NCBI GenBank assembly: GCA_025127975.1
Contig: JAHLYQ010000041.1
Coordinates: 1-64,000 of the forward strand
Source of the DNA: Synechococcus sp. CS-1331
GTDB lineage: Bacteria > Cyanobacteriota > Cyanobacteriia > PCC-6307 > Cyanobiaceae
Length of the DNA: 64,000 nt
Reading direction: 5' to 3'
Shown: positions 24,289 to 35,770 of the stretch, in pieces
Layout: the number at the start of each line of letters is the position of its first letter
Numbering within the stretch: the first letter of the stretch is position 1
Notes under the pieces: model-generated
What the model was told of the DNA's origin: nothing
Databases searched by the model: none
What the model saw: only the letters and a program-made list of their open reading frames with translations
Made by a program: the position numbers and the translations under genes

Positions 24289-24885
24289 CTAGCCCTCGGC
24301 GCCCCCGTAGTAACTGCCCCCGCCGGTATCGCCACCGCCGGTATCGCCACCGCCGGTATCGCCACCACCGGTATCCCCGCCACCGCTGCGGCGGCGGCGG
24401 GTGCGGCCCGCATCAAAATTGTCGCTAGGGGCAGGGGCACCAGAGCCATAGCTGCGGTCTTCCCAGCCGCGGGCACCGGAGCCGCCGCCCCCAGTGCTCC
24501 TGCCGCCAGCTCCACCGCCACCTCCACCGCCATTGCCGTAGCCGCCGCCACCCCCTCCATAGCCACCGCCACCTCCGACTCCACCTCCACCGCCGTTGCC
24601 GTAACCGCCGCGACGCTGGCCGCCACCACCGCCGCCGCCGGCCCCGCGGGGCTCAGCCTTGTTGATGCGCAGGGGGCGGCCCATCAGCTCAGCCCCTTGC
24701 AGGGCGTCGATGGCCTTGATTTCGGCAGCGTCATCGACCATCTCCACGAAGGCGAAGCCGCGCTTGCGCCCGGTATCTCGCTCGAGGGGCAAGGAACAGC
24801 TGACCACGTCACCGAAGGGTGCAAACAGTTCCGCTACGTCGTCCTGCTCAGCGCGGAAAGGAAGGTTGCCGACAAAGATACTCAC
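24289..24885 (-). CDS. rbp: Glycine-rich RRM RNA-binding protein
   Basis: A 198-residue protein with one RNA-recognition motif (1-80): RNP2 is IFVGNL and RNP1 is KRGFAFVEM. A Gly-rich tail with GGYGNGGGG repeats follows, ending in four copies of GGGDT. This is the cyanobacterial Rbp type. Members are known to respond to cold or to localise certain mRNAs; the role here is inferred. The tail is longer than usual and partly encoded by a 15-base tandem repeat. Confidence 0.94.
   Translation of the reverse strand: MSIFVGNLPFRAEQDDVAELFAPFGDVVSCSLPLERDTGRKRGFAFVEMVDDAAEIKAIDALQGAELMGRPLRINKAEPRGAGGGGGGGQRRGGYGNGGGGGVGGGGGYGGGGGGYGNGGGGGGGAGGRSTGGGGSGARGWEDRSYGSGAPAPSDNFDAGRTRRRRSGGGDTGGGDTGGGDTGGGDTGGGSYYGGAEG
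24321..24380. repeat. 15-bp tandem repeat in the rbp tail
   Basis: Four near-identical copies of CGCCGGTATCGCCAC follow each other within the 3' part of rbp, each coding for a GGGDT block on the minus strand. The last copy has diverged at a few bases. Copy number is likely to vary between strains. Confidence 0.9.
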
Positions 24886-24975
24886 GAACCGAAGATCGAC
24901 CGCGGGGCCGATGCATGTGGGCCCTTAGGCCGCTAACCCCAGCACCCTAAGACGCCCACCAAAAGCTGACGGCCC

Positions 24976-26370
24976 TCAGGAGTCAAGACGACTCCGAATT
25001 CGTTGCAGCTGCTGCTGCACCTGGTCAAACCCCGTACCCCCCTCACTGCGGCGTGCCGCCACCACCTGGCGGGGGGTGATCGCCGCGCGGATGTCGATTT
25101 CAAAAGCAGCATGAAGCTGCTGCCAGCGCTCCAGCGGCAAATCCCTCAGCAGAATCCCCTCTGCCAGGCAGTCCTTCACCAGGCCGCCCACCAGCTGATA
25201 GGCCTCACGAAAGGGCACCCCCTTCGCCACGAGGTAGTCGGCCACGTCGGTGGCATTGGAGAAATCAGCCGCCACCGCCGCCTCGAGCCTCTCGGGCCGA
25301 AACTCCAAGCCCTCCTCAAACAGAATCGCCATGGCCTCAAGGCAATCGAGGCAGGTGCGCACCCCGTCAAACAGGGCTTCCTTGTCTTCCTGAAAGTCCT
25401 TGTTATAGGCAAGGGGCAGGCCCTTGATCATGGTCAGCAGCCCCATCAGGTGGCCAAACACCCGACCGCTCTTGCCCCGCACCAGCTCGGCCACATCCGG
25501 ATTCTTCTTTTGCGGCATCAGGCTGCTGCCGGTGGCGCAGCGGTCGGTGAGGCCGATGAAGCCAAATTCCTGGGAGGCCCAGAGAATCACCTCCTCGCTG
25601 AGCCGGCTGAGGTGCACCATCACCAGGCTGGCGGCCGCCATGAACTCCACCGCAAAATCCCGATCGCTCACCGCATCGAGGCTGTTGGCATAGATGGCCT
25701 CAAATCCCAACTCGGCAGCCGTCTGGCGTCGATCGATCGGCACCGGCGTGCCCGCCAGGGCAGCCGCCCCCAGGGGGCAGCAGTTCACCCGGCCGCGCAC
25801 ATCGGCCAGGCGGGAGCGATCCCGCTCGGCCATCTCGATGTAGGCCAGCAGGTGGTGGGCAAGGCAGACCGGCTGGGCCCGCTGCAGATGGGTGTAGCCG
25901 GGGATCAGGACGCTGCTGTGGAGCTCGGCCTGGACCAGCAGGGCCCGCTCGAAACGCAGCAGCGCCCCATCGATCGCATCGATCTGGCTGCGCAGCCACA
26001 GCCGCAGGTCCGTGCCCACCTGGTCGTTGCGGGAGCGGCCGGTGTGCAATTTCTTGCCCAGGCTGCCCAGCAGTTCGATCAGGCGCCGCTCCACGGCGAA
26101 GTGCACATCTTCGGCCTCCAGCCCGGGCTGGAAACTGCCGCAGGCCGCCTCGGCCCGCACTGCCTCCAGGCCCTCGATCAGTTGGAGCGCTTCGGCTTCG
26201 CTGATCACCCCACAGCTACCCAACATGCGGGCATGGGCGACGGAGCCGTCGAGGTCCTGCTGGAGCAGGTTGATGTCGAAACCAATCGATGCATTGAAGC
26301 GCTCAATGGCCGGATTCAGCCCCTGCTCAAAGCGTTGGCTCCAGTTGGTCGCAGCTGGATCAATGGCCAT
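24976..26370 (-). CDS. argH: Argininosuccinate lyase
   Basis: A 464-residue enzyme that splits argininosuccinate into arginine and fumarate, the last step of arginine synthesis. It contains [31 protein letters not shown] and the fumarase/aspartase-superfamily signature [12 protein letters not shown], where Ser is the catalytic base. Length is normal. argG, which makes its substrate, is far away at 54242. The next gene upstream is the phosphatase at 26403-27761, 32 bases off. Confidence 0.97.
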   Translation of the reverse strand: MAIDPAATNWSQRFEQGLNPAIERFNASIGFDINLLQQDLDGSVAHARMLGSCGVISEAEALQLIEGLEAVRAEAACGSFQPGLEAEDVHFAVERRLIELLGSLGKKLHTGRSRNDQVGTDLRLWLRSQIDAIDGALLRFERALLVQAELHSSVLIPGYTHLQRAQPVCLAHHLLAYIEMAERDRSRLADVRGRVNCCPLGAAALAGTPVPIDRRQTAAELGFEAIYANSLDAVSDRDFAVEFMAAASLVMVHLSRLSEEVILWASQEFGFIGLTDRCATGSSLMPQKKNPDVAELVRGKSGRVFGHLMGLLTMIKGLPLAYNKDFQEDKEALFDGVRTCLDCLEAMAILFEEGLEFRPERLEAAVAADFSNATDVADYLVAKGVPFREAYQLVGGLVKDCLAEGILLRDLPLERWQQLHAAFEIDIRAAITPRQVVAARRSEGGTGFDQVQQQLQRIRSRLDS

Positions 26371-26402
26371 TCGGGGCTGGGCACAGGGCGCAGGGCGGGG
26401 AT

Positions 26403-27761
26403 TCAGCTTGGCAGCAAGGGCAGCATCAGCTCCTCCCGCACCTTCAGCACCACCATCGAGGCATCGTCGTCGAGCTGCCGTTCCGCCCCCACAAAGCGAT
26501 CGAGCCGGGCAAACAGCTGGTCAAGAATCCCCTGGGCTCCAAGGCCGGCATGGCAGGCCGTCTGCAGCTGGCGGATCAGCCTCTCCTCATCGAAGCGTTC
26601 GCCGCTAAACCCGGTGGCCTCCGTGACGCCATCGGTGTAATAGAGCACCACATCGCCCGACTCCAGCACGACCTGCTCGATGCCGTAGTCAGCCTCGCTC
26701 TGCAGGCCGATCAGCAGGCCGGGGGCATCGAGACGATCCACCTGATTGCGCCGCCGCCGCCAGATCAGGGGCGGATTGTGGGCCGCATTGGCGAAGCGCA
26801 ACCGGCGAGTTTTGGGGTCGTAATCGGAATAGAAGAGGGTGACGAAACGGTGCGAATGGGCCAGGTCTTCCTGGGCCAGCTGGTTGAGATCGTGAAGGAT
26901 CCGTTCCGGGGAGTGGCCGCTCAACACCTCCGCCCGCAGCATGCCCCTCAACAGGGTCATCAACAGGCCCGCGGGCACCCCCTTGCCCATCACATCTCCC
27001 ATCACCAGGGCCCAGCGGGCCTGCTCACGGCGCTGGCCCTGCAACTGGGGGCGGGTGGGGATGAAGTCGTAGTAGTCCCCACCCACCTGGAAGGCGGGCC
27101 GGCAGCGGGCGGCCAGCTCAACTCCGTCGATCACGGGGCAGTGATCGGGCAGCAACTGGGCCTGGATCTCCGCGCCCGTACTGAGCTGGCGATCGAGGCG
27201 CTCATGGCGCCGCATGGTCTGCTGTAAGGCATCATTTTCCAGGGCCACGGCGCTGAGATCGGCCACCAGCTGCAGGTGGCGTCGATGCACCTCACTCCAG
27301 GCAAAGCCCTGGCGCCCACTGAAGACATAAAGCCGCCCCCGCTGCACGCTGCGGGCCATCACCGAGGTGGCAAACACCTGACTACCGCCCAGCAAGCGGC
27401 CTACCCGCTGGTCGAGCAGGGTCAGCTCCCCATCCCCGAGGGCAGCCAGTTGACGCACCAGCTCGGCACAGCGATCCCCAGGCGAAGCCTGGAGTTGCTC
27501 GCGCCAGATGCGGCCATCTTCGTGAAACACCACCAACACGGCCCCCTCTGCCTCCACCAGCCGGGATGCCACCAGGGGCACCAACTCCAGGAAGCGGCCC
27601 AGGTTGGTGAAGCTGCGCAGGGTGAAGGCCAGGGAGACGAGCAGCTCCTGGTTGCGGCGCTGCTCCCGGCTGAGGCTGTCGAGTAACTGCCGCAGGGAAG
27701 CGGCCGCCGAGAGGACCGGGCTGGCCTGCTGCGGGGGGCGCGGTGGCGGCTTGTTGCTCAC
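26403..27761 (-). CDS. PP2C-type (SpoIIE/RsbU) phosphatase with GAF-like domain
   Basis: A 452-residue regulatory serine phosphatase. Residues about 45-190 look like a GAF domain and about 215-445 are the SpoIIE catalytic domain. Metal-binding motifs are [34 protein letters not shown] and DDDASMVVL. In RsbU-like systems such enzymes act on anti-anti-sigma factors. No partner is encoded nearby. It overlaps the ftsY stop by 4 bases, so it is the last gene of a DUF502-nusB-ftsY-phosphatase run. Confidence 0.92.
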   Translation of the reverse strand: MSNKPPPRPPQQASPVLSAAASLRQLLDSLSREQRRNQELLVSLAFTLRSFTNLGRFLELVPLVASRLVEAEGAVLVVFHEDGRIWREQLQASPGDRCAELVRQLAALGDGELTLLDQRVGRLLGGSQVFATSVMARSVQRGRLYVFSGRQGFAWSEVHRRHLQLVADLSAVALENDALQQTMRRHERLDRQLSTGAEIQAQLLPDHCPVIDGVELAARCRPAFQVGGDYYDFIPTRPQLQGQRREQARWALVMGDVMGKGVPAGLLMTLLRGMLRAEVLSGHSPERILHDLNQLAQEDLAHSHRFVTLFYSDYDPKTRRLRFANAAHNPPLIWRRRRNQVDRLDAPGLLIGLQSEADYGIEQVVLESGDVVLYYTDGVTEATGFSGERFDEERLIRQLQTACHAGLGAQGILDQLFARLDRFVGAERQLDDDASMVVLKVREELMLPLLPS

Positions 27762-29110
27762 CGAGCCAGGAGGGCCTCAACGAATTCAAAGCTGTTGAAG
27801 GGGCGCAGATCGCGAATACCCTCGCCGGCGCCGATGAAACGGATCGGCAGCCCCGCCTCCGATGCCACCGCCAGGGCGACGCCGCCGCGACCACTGCCAT
27901 CGAGCTTGGTGAGCACCACGCCGGTGAGGCCAGCCGCCTTGGCAAAGGCCATGGCCTGGCGCAGCCCGTTCTGACCCTGGCTGGCATCGAGAACCAACAA
28001 TGACTCCACAACCGCCTCGGGAGCCAGCTTGTCAATGATGCGGCGCACCTTGGCCAGCTCCTCCATCAGGTTGTGCTTGGTCTGGAGCCGGCCGGCCGTA
28101 TCGACCAGCACCAGCTCCGTGCCCTTGGCCTGGGCCGCACCGATGGCGTCGTAGACCACCGCCGCCGGATCGGCATTGGCGCTGGGGTTGGCCACCACGG
28201 GCACGTTGCTGCGCTCGCCCCACACCTGCACCTGCTGCACCGCAGCGGCCCGGAAGGTGTCAGCAGCCGCAATCAGGCAGCTGTAGCCACTGCGCACGGC
28301 CAGATTGGCCAGCTTGCCCAGGGTGGTGGTCTTGCCGACGCCGTTGACACCCACCAGCAGCCACACATTGAGCTGCTGCCGCTGGGGAGCCAGCAAGGCT
28401 GCCGGGCTGGCCTGGATCGGTTTGTCGAGAATGGCGCGCAGCTGCTCCTTGAGAAAGCGCAGCCCCTCGCTGGGATCTACCACCTCCAGGTTGAGGCGCT
28501 GGCGCAGGGCATCGAGCACCTGGTCGGTGGCCTTCACGCCCACATCAGCGCGCAGCAGGGTGGTTTCCAGATCGTCCAGCACCTCCGGGGTGAGGGGGTC
28601 ATCGCCGAGCTTGTCGAGCAGCTGGGTGACAAAGCCCTGGCGGGTTTTCTCCAGGCCCCCGCGCAGGCGGCCGAGCCAGTCGATCTCCTCAAGTGACACC
28701 TGATCGGCGCGCTTGCCCTGGGCCGCCAGCACCTCGGCAGACCAGGTGAAGACGGTGTCGAAGTCACCCAGGCTGGGCTCCGGGCCTGGGGCGGCTTGCG
28801 GGGCTGCTGCGGTTTCAGGGGTCGCGACGCCGATGGCCTGCTGCCGTTCGGCCCTCTGGGCCGCCGCCTGCTCGAGCAGGGACAGGACGGGGGTCGGTTC
28901 TGGGGAGGAAAGTTCTGGGGAAGGAGGCTCTGGGGAGGGAGGAGGTGCAATGGCCTCCGGTGGCGCCTCCTTGTGTTCTTCCTGCTGTTCCTGCTTCTGC
29001 TCCTCCTGCTGGGCCTTCAGCCGGGCATAGGCCAGCCGGGCCCATTCCAGGGCGTCCTGGTTGGCGTCTGCTGGGTCAGGCCCAGTTCGGTTGAACCAGT
29101 CGTAAGCCAT
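27758..29110 (-). CDS. ftsY: Signal recognition particle receptor FtsY
   Basis: A 450-residue SRP receptor GTPase that docks ribosome-SRP complexes at the membrane. An acidic, Gln/Glu/Pro-rich A domain (about 20-130) precedes the NG domain. G motifs: GVNGVGKTTTLGKLA, AADTFRAAAVQQ, DTAGRLQTKHNLMEEL, TKLDGSGRGG. ATG 29110 is preferred over the open extension to 29167, which would overlap nusB. Confidence 0.96.
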   Translation of the reverse strand: MAYDWFNRTGPDPADANQDALEWARLAYARLKAQQEEQKQEQQEEHKEAPPEAIAPPPSPEPPSPELSSPEPTPVLSLLEQAAAQRAERQQAIGVATPETAAAPQAAPGPEPSLGDFDTVFTWSAEVLAAQGKRADQVSLEEIDWLGRLRGGLEKTRQGFVTQLLDKLGDDPLTPEVLDDLETTLLRADVGVKATDQVLDALRQRLNLEVVDPSEGLRFLKEQLRAILDKPIQASPAALLAPQRQQLNVWLLVGVNGVGKTTTLGKLANLAVRSGYSCLIAAADTFRAAAVQQVQVWGERSNVPVVANPSANADPAAVVYDAIGAAQAKGTELVLVDTAGRLQTKHNLMEELAKVRRIIDKLAPEAVVESLLVLDASQGQNGLRQAMAFAKAAGLTGVVLTKLDGSGRGGVALAVASEAGLPIRFIGAGEGIRDLRPFNSFEFVEALLAR

Positions 29111-29117
29111 GGCGCCC

Positions 29118-29756
29118 TCAGGCTCCCGCCACCGCTCGGGCGGCGGTGAAACGGCGCAGCACCCCATTGATCATGCGGCGCCCCTGTTCGTCGCTGTAGC
29201 GATTCGCCAGCTCCACGGCCTCGTTGCAGGCCACCGCCGGGGGGGTCTGGAAGCTGTCGAGATCCACGGCGGCCAGACGCAGGATGTCGCGGTCGATGCG
29301 GGGCAGACGGGTGAGCCGCCAACCCTCCATCACCCCATCGAGCCGGCCATCGATCAGTTCGCGGTCGCGCAGCACGGCCTCCACCCGGGCGAGGGCTCCG
29401 CGGCGCACCTGATCCTGATCGGCCAACAGCAGCAGCCGCGGCAACTCCAGGCTGGCGGAGAGGCGATTGATGGCCTGCTCGGCCGCCGCCAGGCCCGCAT
29501 TTAGGTGCTGACGCACCCGCGGCAGCTGCTGCTCACCCTGCTCCTGCAGCTCACTGTCCAGTAACTGCTGCTGGGCTATCTGCAGATCCTCTGCGGATCG
29601 GTCAAGGGCATCGCGCACATGCTGGCTCAAGGTGGCGAGCACCTGCTGCAGCAGGCCATCCATGGCGGTGGGCAGCACCGGCTTTGCGCCACCGCGGTCG
29701 CTGATCTGACCCAGCATCAGCAGGGCCAGTTCGCGGGAGAGGGTGCGGCTCTGCAT
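29118..29756 (-). CDS. nusB: Transcription antitermination factor NusB
   Basis: A 212-residue protein with the NusB start SRTLSRELALLMLGQISD and the C-terminal half RIDRDILRLAAVDLDSF...AVELANRYSDEQGRRMINGVL. It works with NusE in rRNA antitermination. It is longer than the ~140 residues of E. coli NusB because of a helical insertion around 40-120, a feature of cyanobacterial forms. It overlaps the DUF502 stop by one base and ends 7 bases before ftsY. Confidence 0.94.
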   Translation of the reverse strand: MQSRTLSRELALLMLGQISDRGGAKPVLPTAMDGLLQQVLATLSQHVRDALDRSAEDLQIAQQQLLDSELQEQGEQQLPRVRQHLNAGLAAAEQAINRLSASLELPRLLLLADQDQVRRGALARVEAVLRDRELIDGRLDGVMEGWRLTRLPRIDRDILRLAAVDLDSFQTPPAVACNEAVELANRYSDEQGRRMINGVLRRFTAARAVAGA

Positions 29757-30481
29757 CAGGAGAGTTGGGGGGTGCGCAGCTGGGCCAGCAGGCTGGAAAA
29801 ACTGCGATTGGGGGTGGACCGCTCGTCGGGATTGACGATGCCGGCGGAAATGATGGTGCGGAAGGCATCCTCCACCGAGATCTCAAGGTCCTTGACGGAG
29901 CGTTCCGGCACCAGGGTGTACCAGCCAGTGGTGGGATTGGGGGCCGTGGGAATGAACACACTGAGCATGGGCTCGGGCAGGCCGGCCTGGAGGGCACTGC
30001 CGATCACGCCGGTCACAAACCCCAGGGCAAAAAGCCCCTCCCTGGGATATTCGACCAGCACCACGCGACGAAATTTAGTTGAGTTGCCCTGCAGGAAAGT
30101 TTCCAGCAACTGCTTGAGGGTCTTGTAGACCGAGCCCGCCAAGGGAATGCGCAGCAGGGTGCCCTCGCCGAATTCCAACAGCCAGCGGCCGACGATGTTG
30201 CGGGCCATCAGGCCGATCAGCAGGATGCCGAGCAGGGGCACCAGCAGGCCAACCCCCAGGTTGATCAGCTCCTGCAGCAGGGGGCTGAGGGTATTGAAAG
30301 GGTTGAACTGCTTGGGGATAGATGTGAGAAAAGCCAGCACAAAACGGCTCACCGTGGTGGCCAGCCAGATCGTGGTAGCCAGGGGAATCACCACCAGCAA
30401 ACCGGCGATCAGGTCGTTCTTGAGGTCAGCCTGAAGCCGGTCCCCCAGGGGCTGATCTGTCTTGGGATTGGCTTGAACCAA
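29756..30481 (-). CDS. DUF502-family membrane protein
   Basis: A 241-residue protein with two strong hydrophobic segments: DLIAGLLVVIPLATTIWLA (about 24-42) and LGVGLLVPLLGILLIGLMA (about 75-93). A soluble domain follows, with the family patterns GRWLLEFGEGTLLRIPLAGSVYKTLKQL and VVLVEYPREGLFALGFVTG. DUF502 has no assigned biochemical function. It is the first gene of the run that continues with nusB and ftsY. Confidence 0.92.
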   Translation of the reverse strand: MVQANPKTDQPLGDRLQADLKNDLIAGLLVVIPLATTIWLATTVSRFVLAFLTSIPKQFNPFNTLSPLLQELINLGVGLLVPLLGILLIGLMARNIVGRWLLEFGEGTLLRIPLAGSVYKTLKQLLETFLQGNSTKFRRVVLVEYPREGLFALGFVTGVIGSALQAGLPEPMLSVFIPTAPNPTTGWYTLVPERSVKDLEISVEDAFRTIISAGIVNPDERSTPNRSFSSLLAQLRTPQLS

Positions 30482-30552
30482 GTGACAATCCGGAAATCCG
30501 GCCTGCAGCTACCACTCTGCAACTTAGCCAGCCAGCCGCACCTTGCGCCTGA

Positions 30553-31224
30553 TCAGAGCAGGGCCACCAGGGCCACCAGCGCGAAGCCGATCGCCAGCAC
30601 CGCTGCGGCACCGGTGCCGGCATAGCGGCGCTGCTGAACGGCCACATCCCGGCCCAGGCCAGCCTGGGCGAGTTGCTGCTCCGCCCGCTCGAGCTGGGGC
30701 TTGAGCTGGGTCTCGATGAACTCCTGGGCTTTTTGTCTCTTGAGTTCCGAACTGGCGCCTTCGGGTATCTGGCCGTTTTGCTCCGCCTGGGCGATCAACT
30801 GATCCACAAAGGCAGGGTCCTGCAGCTGCTGCTTCTGCCTCTCCAGCTGGGCTGACTGCTGGGCGATGGCCCCATCGGCCTGGCTGGCCTGCTCCTCCAG
30901 GGCCTGGCTGGCACCGATCGAAAGTGGCACCCCCACCACCATCGCCAGGGCAAGCAGGATGGCCAGAACGGCCACGAGCAAGCGCAGGGGGGTGCGGCCG
31001 GCGGCGGGATGGTCGAGACGGCTGCCGAACAGCATCAACAGCAAACCCACCAGGGCCAGGGGCGCCTCGTTGACCAACCTTTCGGCTAGCAGGGAGCGGA
31101 AGGGTTCAAGCGACCAGTTCCAACTGGCCACAAGGGCCAGCAGGTGCAGCCCGAACAACACGACCAGGGTGAGGCCAAGCCAACGCAGCAGGTGGCCCAG
31201 GCGGCCGAAGGAGGCAGTGCTCAC
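30553..31224 (-). CDS. HpsJ-like membrane protein
   Basis: From GTG 31224 it encodes 223 residues. The N-terminal half has three hydrophobic segments (LGLTLVVLFGLHLLALVA, LVGLLLMLFG, LLVAVLAILLALAMVVGVPL). The pattern W-x-L-E-P-F-R...ERLVNEAPLALVGLLL resembles the HpsJ family linked to hormogonium polysaccharide genes in filamentous cyanobacteria. A coiled coil (about 115-195) precedes a last membrane segment (AVLAIGFALVALVALL). The start choice is uncertain. Divergent from queG over about 50 bases. No exopolysaccharide genes lie nearby. Confidence 0.78.
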   Translation of the reverse strand: MSTASFGRLGHLLRWLGLTLVVLFGLHLLALVASWNWSLEPFRSLLAERLVNEAPLALVGLLLMLFGSRLDHPAAGRTPLRLLVAVLAILLALAMVVGVPLSIGASQALEEQASQADGAIAQQSAQLERQKQQLQDPAFVDQLIAQAEQNGQIPEGASSELKRQKAQEFIETQLKPQLERAEQQLAQAGLGRDVAVQQRRYAGTGAAAVLAIGFALVALVALL

Positions 31225-31272
31225 AGGCGGATGCTCGCGGCAGATTGGGATAACGGCGCAAGTGTACGGGCG

Positions 31273-32220
31273 ATGGCGCACAACGCCCACGGGGAGCTGG
31301 CACTCCAGCTGAAACAGCAGGCCCGCCAGCTGGGCTTTGACCCGGTGGGCCTCGCCGCCGTACCCGCCGGAGAGCGCCTGGGCCTGCGAACGGCGGCCCT
31401 GGAGCGCTGGCTGGCGGCGGGATATCAGGCCGACATGGCCTGGATGGCCGACCCGCGCCGGCGCGCGGTGGAACAGCTGTTGCCAGGGGTGCGCAGCCTG
31501 CTGGCGGTGGGGCTCAATTACTACGTGGCAACCGATCGAGCCCCCGGCTCCCTGAAGGTGGCCCGCTATGGCTGGGGCCGCGATTACCACCGGCTGATCG
31601 ATGGCCGCCTACGGCGGCTGGGCCGCTGGCTGGAGAAGCAGGTGCCCGGCGTGCGCTGGCGGGCCTGCGTCGACAGCGCCCCGCTGCTGGACAAGGCCTG
31701 GGCCGAAGAGGCTGGGCTGGGCTGGATTGGCAAAAACGGCAACCTGATCAATCGGAAACGGGGCTCCTGGCTGCTGCTGGGCCACCTGCTCACCAGCCTG
31801 GAGCTGCCCGCCGACGCCCCCGCCCAGCCCCTCTGCGGCAGCTGCAGCCGCTGCCTGCCCGCCTGCCCCACCGGCGCCATCAGCGAACCATTCGTGGTGG
31901 ACAGCCGCCGCTGCATCGCCTTCCACACAATCGAAAATCGCGATGCCGAGCTGCCCGCCGCCATCGCCTCGGCCCTGGAGGGCTGGGTGGCCGGCTGCGA
32001 TATCTGCCAGGAGGTGTGTCCCTGGAACCAGCAGCCCCTGGCGAGCAGCGACGACCTGGATCTGCAGCCGCGGCCCTGGCTGCTGGATCTGCGGGCCGAA
32101 TCGGCCCTGCAGTGGGGTGACGGGGAGTGGGATGAAAAACTGCGGGCTTCAGCCCTGCGACGGATCAAACCCTGGATGTGGCGTCGCAACCTCAGGGCCA
32201 GTGAGGGTAACCATGTCTAG
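31273..32220 (+). CDS. queG: tRNA epoxyqueuosine reductase
   Basis: A 315-residue cobalamin-dependent enzyme making queuosine in the tRNA wobble position. N-terminal GFDPVGLAAVPAGERL and ADMAWMADPRRRAVEQLLPG are typical. Two 4Fe-4S clusters are bound by CGSCSRCLPACPTGAI and CDICQEVCPWN. The C-terminal HEAT-repeat domain of longer QueG proteins is absent, giving the short form. ATG 31273 is used; an ATG at 31231 is in frame. Confidence 0.94.
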   Translation: MAHNAHGELALQLKQQARQLGFDPVGLAAVPAGERLGLRTAALERWLAAGYQADMAWMADPRRRAVEQLLPGVRSLLAVGLNYYVATDRAPGSLKVARYGWGRDYHRLIDGRLRRLGRWLEKQVPGVRWRACVDSAPLLDKAWAEEAGLGWIGKNGNLINRKRGSWLLLGHLLTSLELPADAPAQPLCGSCSRCLPACPTGAISEPFVVDSRRCIAFHTIENRDAELPAAIASALEGWVAGCDICQEVCPWNQQPLASSDDLDLQPRPWLLDLRAESALQWGDGEWDEKLRASALRRIKPWMWRRNLRASEGNHV

Positions 32221-32244
32221 GGTGGCCAAACCTGTACCCAAGCG

Positions 32245-33144
32245 ATGGCACGGCGCCGGTTGCGCACTTGTTGGTCTCTGGTTGGTGCCATCGGACTGCT
32301 GCTCACCACGGGCTTACCCGCCAAGGCCCTGGTGCCCTACGTCTATGTGCCCCAACGGCAGGAGCTCGAAGGCGCCGGAATGGGAATTGCCCAGGCGGCC
32401 GCCCGCTTGCTGCGCCTAGGCCAGGCCGGGGATGCGGCGCGCCTTGCGGCCCTGACCGTGCAGCTGCTACCTGAAGACCCCCGCGGCTGGGTGCTGCTGG
32501 CCGAGGCCCAGCTGCGCAGCAACCAGTTGGAGCAGGCCGGCATCTCCCTGGCGAAGGCCAAACAACTCGATCCCCGCAACCCGGGCATCTGGTTTGCCGA
32601 GGGCTCCCTGGCCCTGCGGGCCAGCAAGCCAAGTGAGGCCATCAACCTGCTGGAGCAGGGCCTGAAGCTCGACAGGAGCAATGCGGGGGCCTACTTCGAC
32701 CTCGGCAACGCCCGCATCCTTCTCGGCCAGAGCGGCGAGGCCCTGGCGGCCTTTGAGCGGGCCTCCTCCCTACGCAAAGACTTCTGGGAAGCCCTCAACA
32801 ACCAGGGGCTGGTGCTGTTCGAGCAGGGCCAGAACAAGGCCGCCATCCAGCGCTGGCGCCAGGTGTTGGGCATCAAACCAGACGCTGCCGAACCGACCCT
32901 GGCCCTGGCCGCCGGCCTGTTTGCCAGTGGCGCCGAAGGGCGCAGCGAAGCCCTGGAACTGGCCGGCAAAGCCCTCGACAGCGACCCCAACTACGTGCTG
33001 GAGAGCTATCAAAAAGAACAGCTCTGGGGCCCGAAACTGCGCAGCACCGCCCAGCAACTGCTGCTGCTGGGCGAGCTCAAGCCGGTGGTGGATCGGGCCC
33101 TGGCCAATGCCAGCCCTGAAGGGGAAAGCAGCGAGGAGGAGTGA
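32245..33144 (+). CDS. Secreted TPR-repeat protein
   Basis: A 299-residue protein with a signal peptide (about residues 8-28, SLVGAIGLLLTTGLPAKALV). About five tetratricopeptide repeats follow, such as WVLLAEAQLRSNQLEQAGISLAKAKQLDP and AYFDLGNARILLGQSGEALAAFERA. Members of this type in cyanobacteria are lumenal or periplasmic assembly helpers, but no partner is visible. It starts 24 bases after queG and lies 96 bases before the ParC-like gene. Confidence 0.85.
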   Translation: MARRRLRTCWSLVGAIGLLLTTGLPAKALVPYVYVPQRQELEGAGMGIAQAAARLLRLGQAGDAARLAALTVQLLPEDPRGWVLLAEAQLRSNQLEQAGISLAKAKQLDPRNPGIWFAEGSLALRASKPSEAINLLEQGLKLDRSNAGAYFDLGNARILLGQSGEALAAFERASSLRKDFWEALNNQGLVLFEQGQNKAAIQRWRQVLGIKPDAAEPTLALAAGLFASGAEGRSEALELAGKALDSDPNYVLESYQKEQLWGPKLRSTAQQLLLLGELKPVVDRALANASPEGESSEEE

Positions 33145-33240
33145 GGCCAAGCGTGAACTGAACCCCCCAGATGGGCTGGGGATCCCTGGACAGCATCTGT
33201 AGGCTGAGCCCCACTTTCCCTCCCCAGACCACAGCAACGG

Positions 33241-35760
<2,520 letters not shown>

Positions 35761-35770
35761 TGCGGAGCCA

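Noticed and set aside
24321..24380. CRISPR-like array
   Set aside because: Contiguous 15-base repeats without spacers, in frame within rbp.
25003..26640. 545-residue open frame opposite argH
   Set aside because: It mirrors a well-conserved gene, as long antisense frames often do in GC-rich DNA, and has no recognisable domain.
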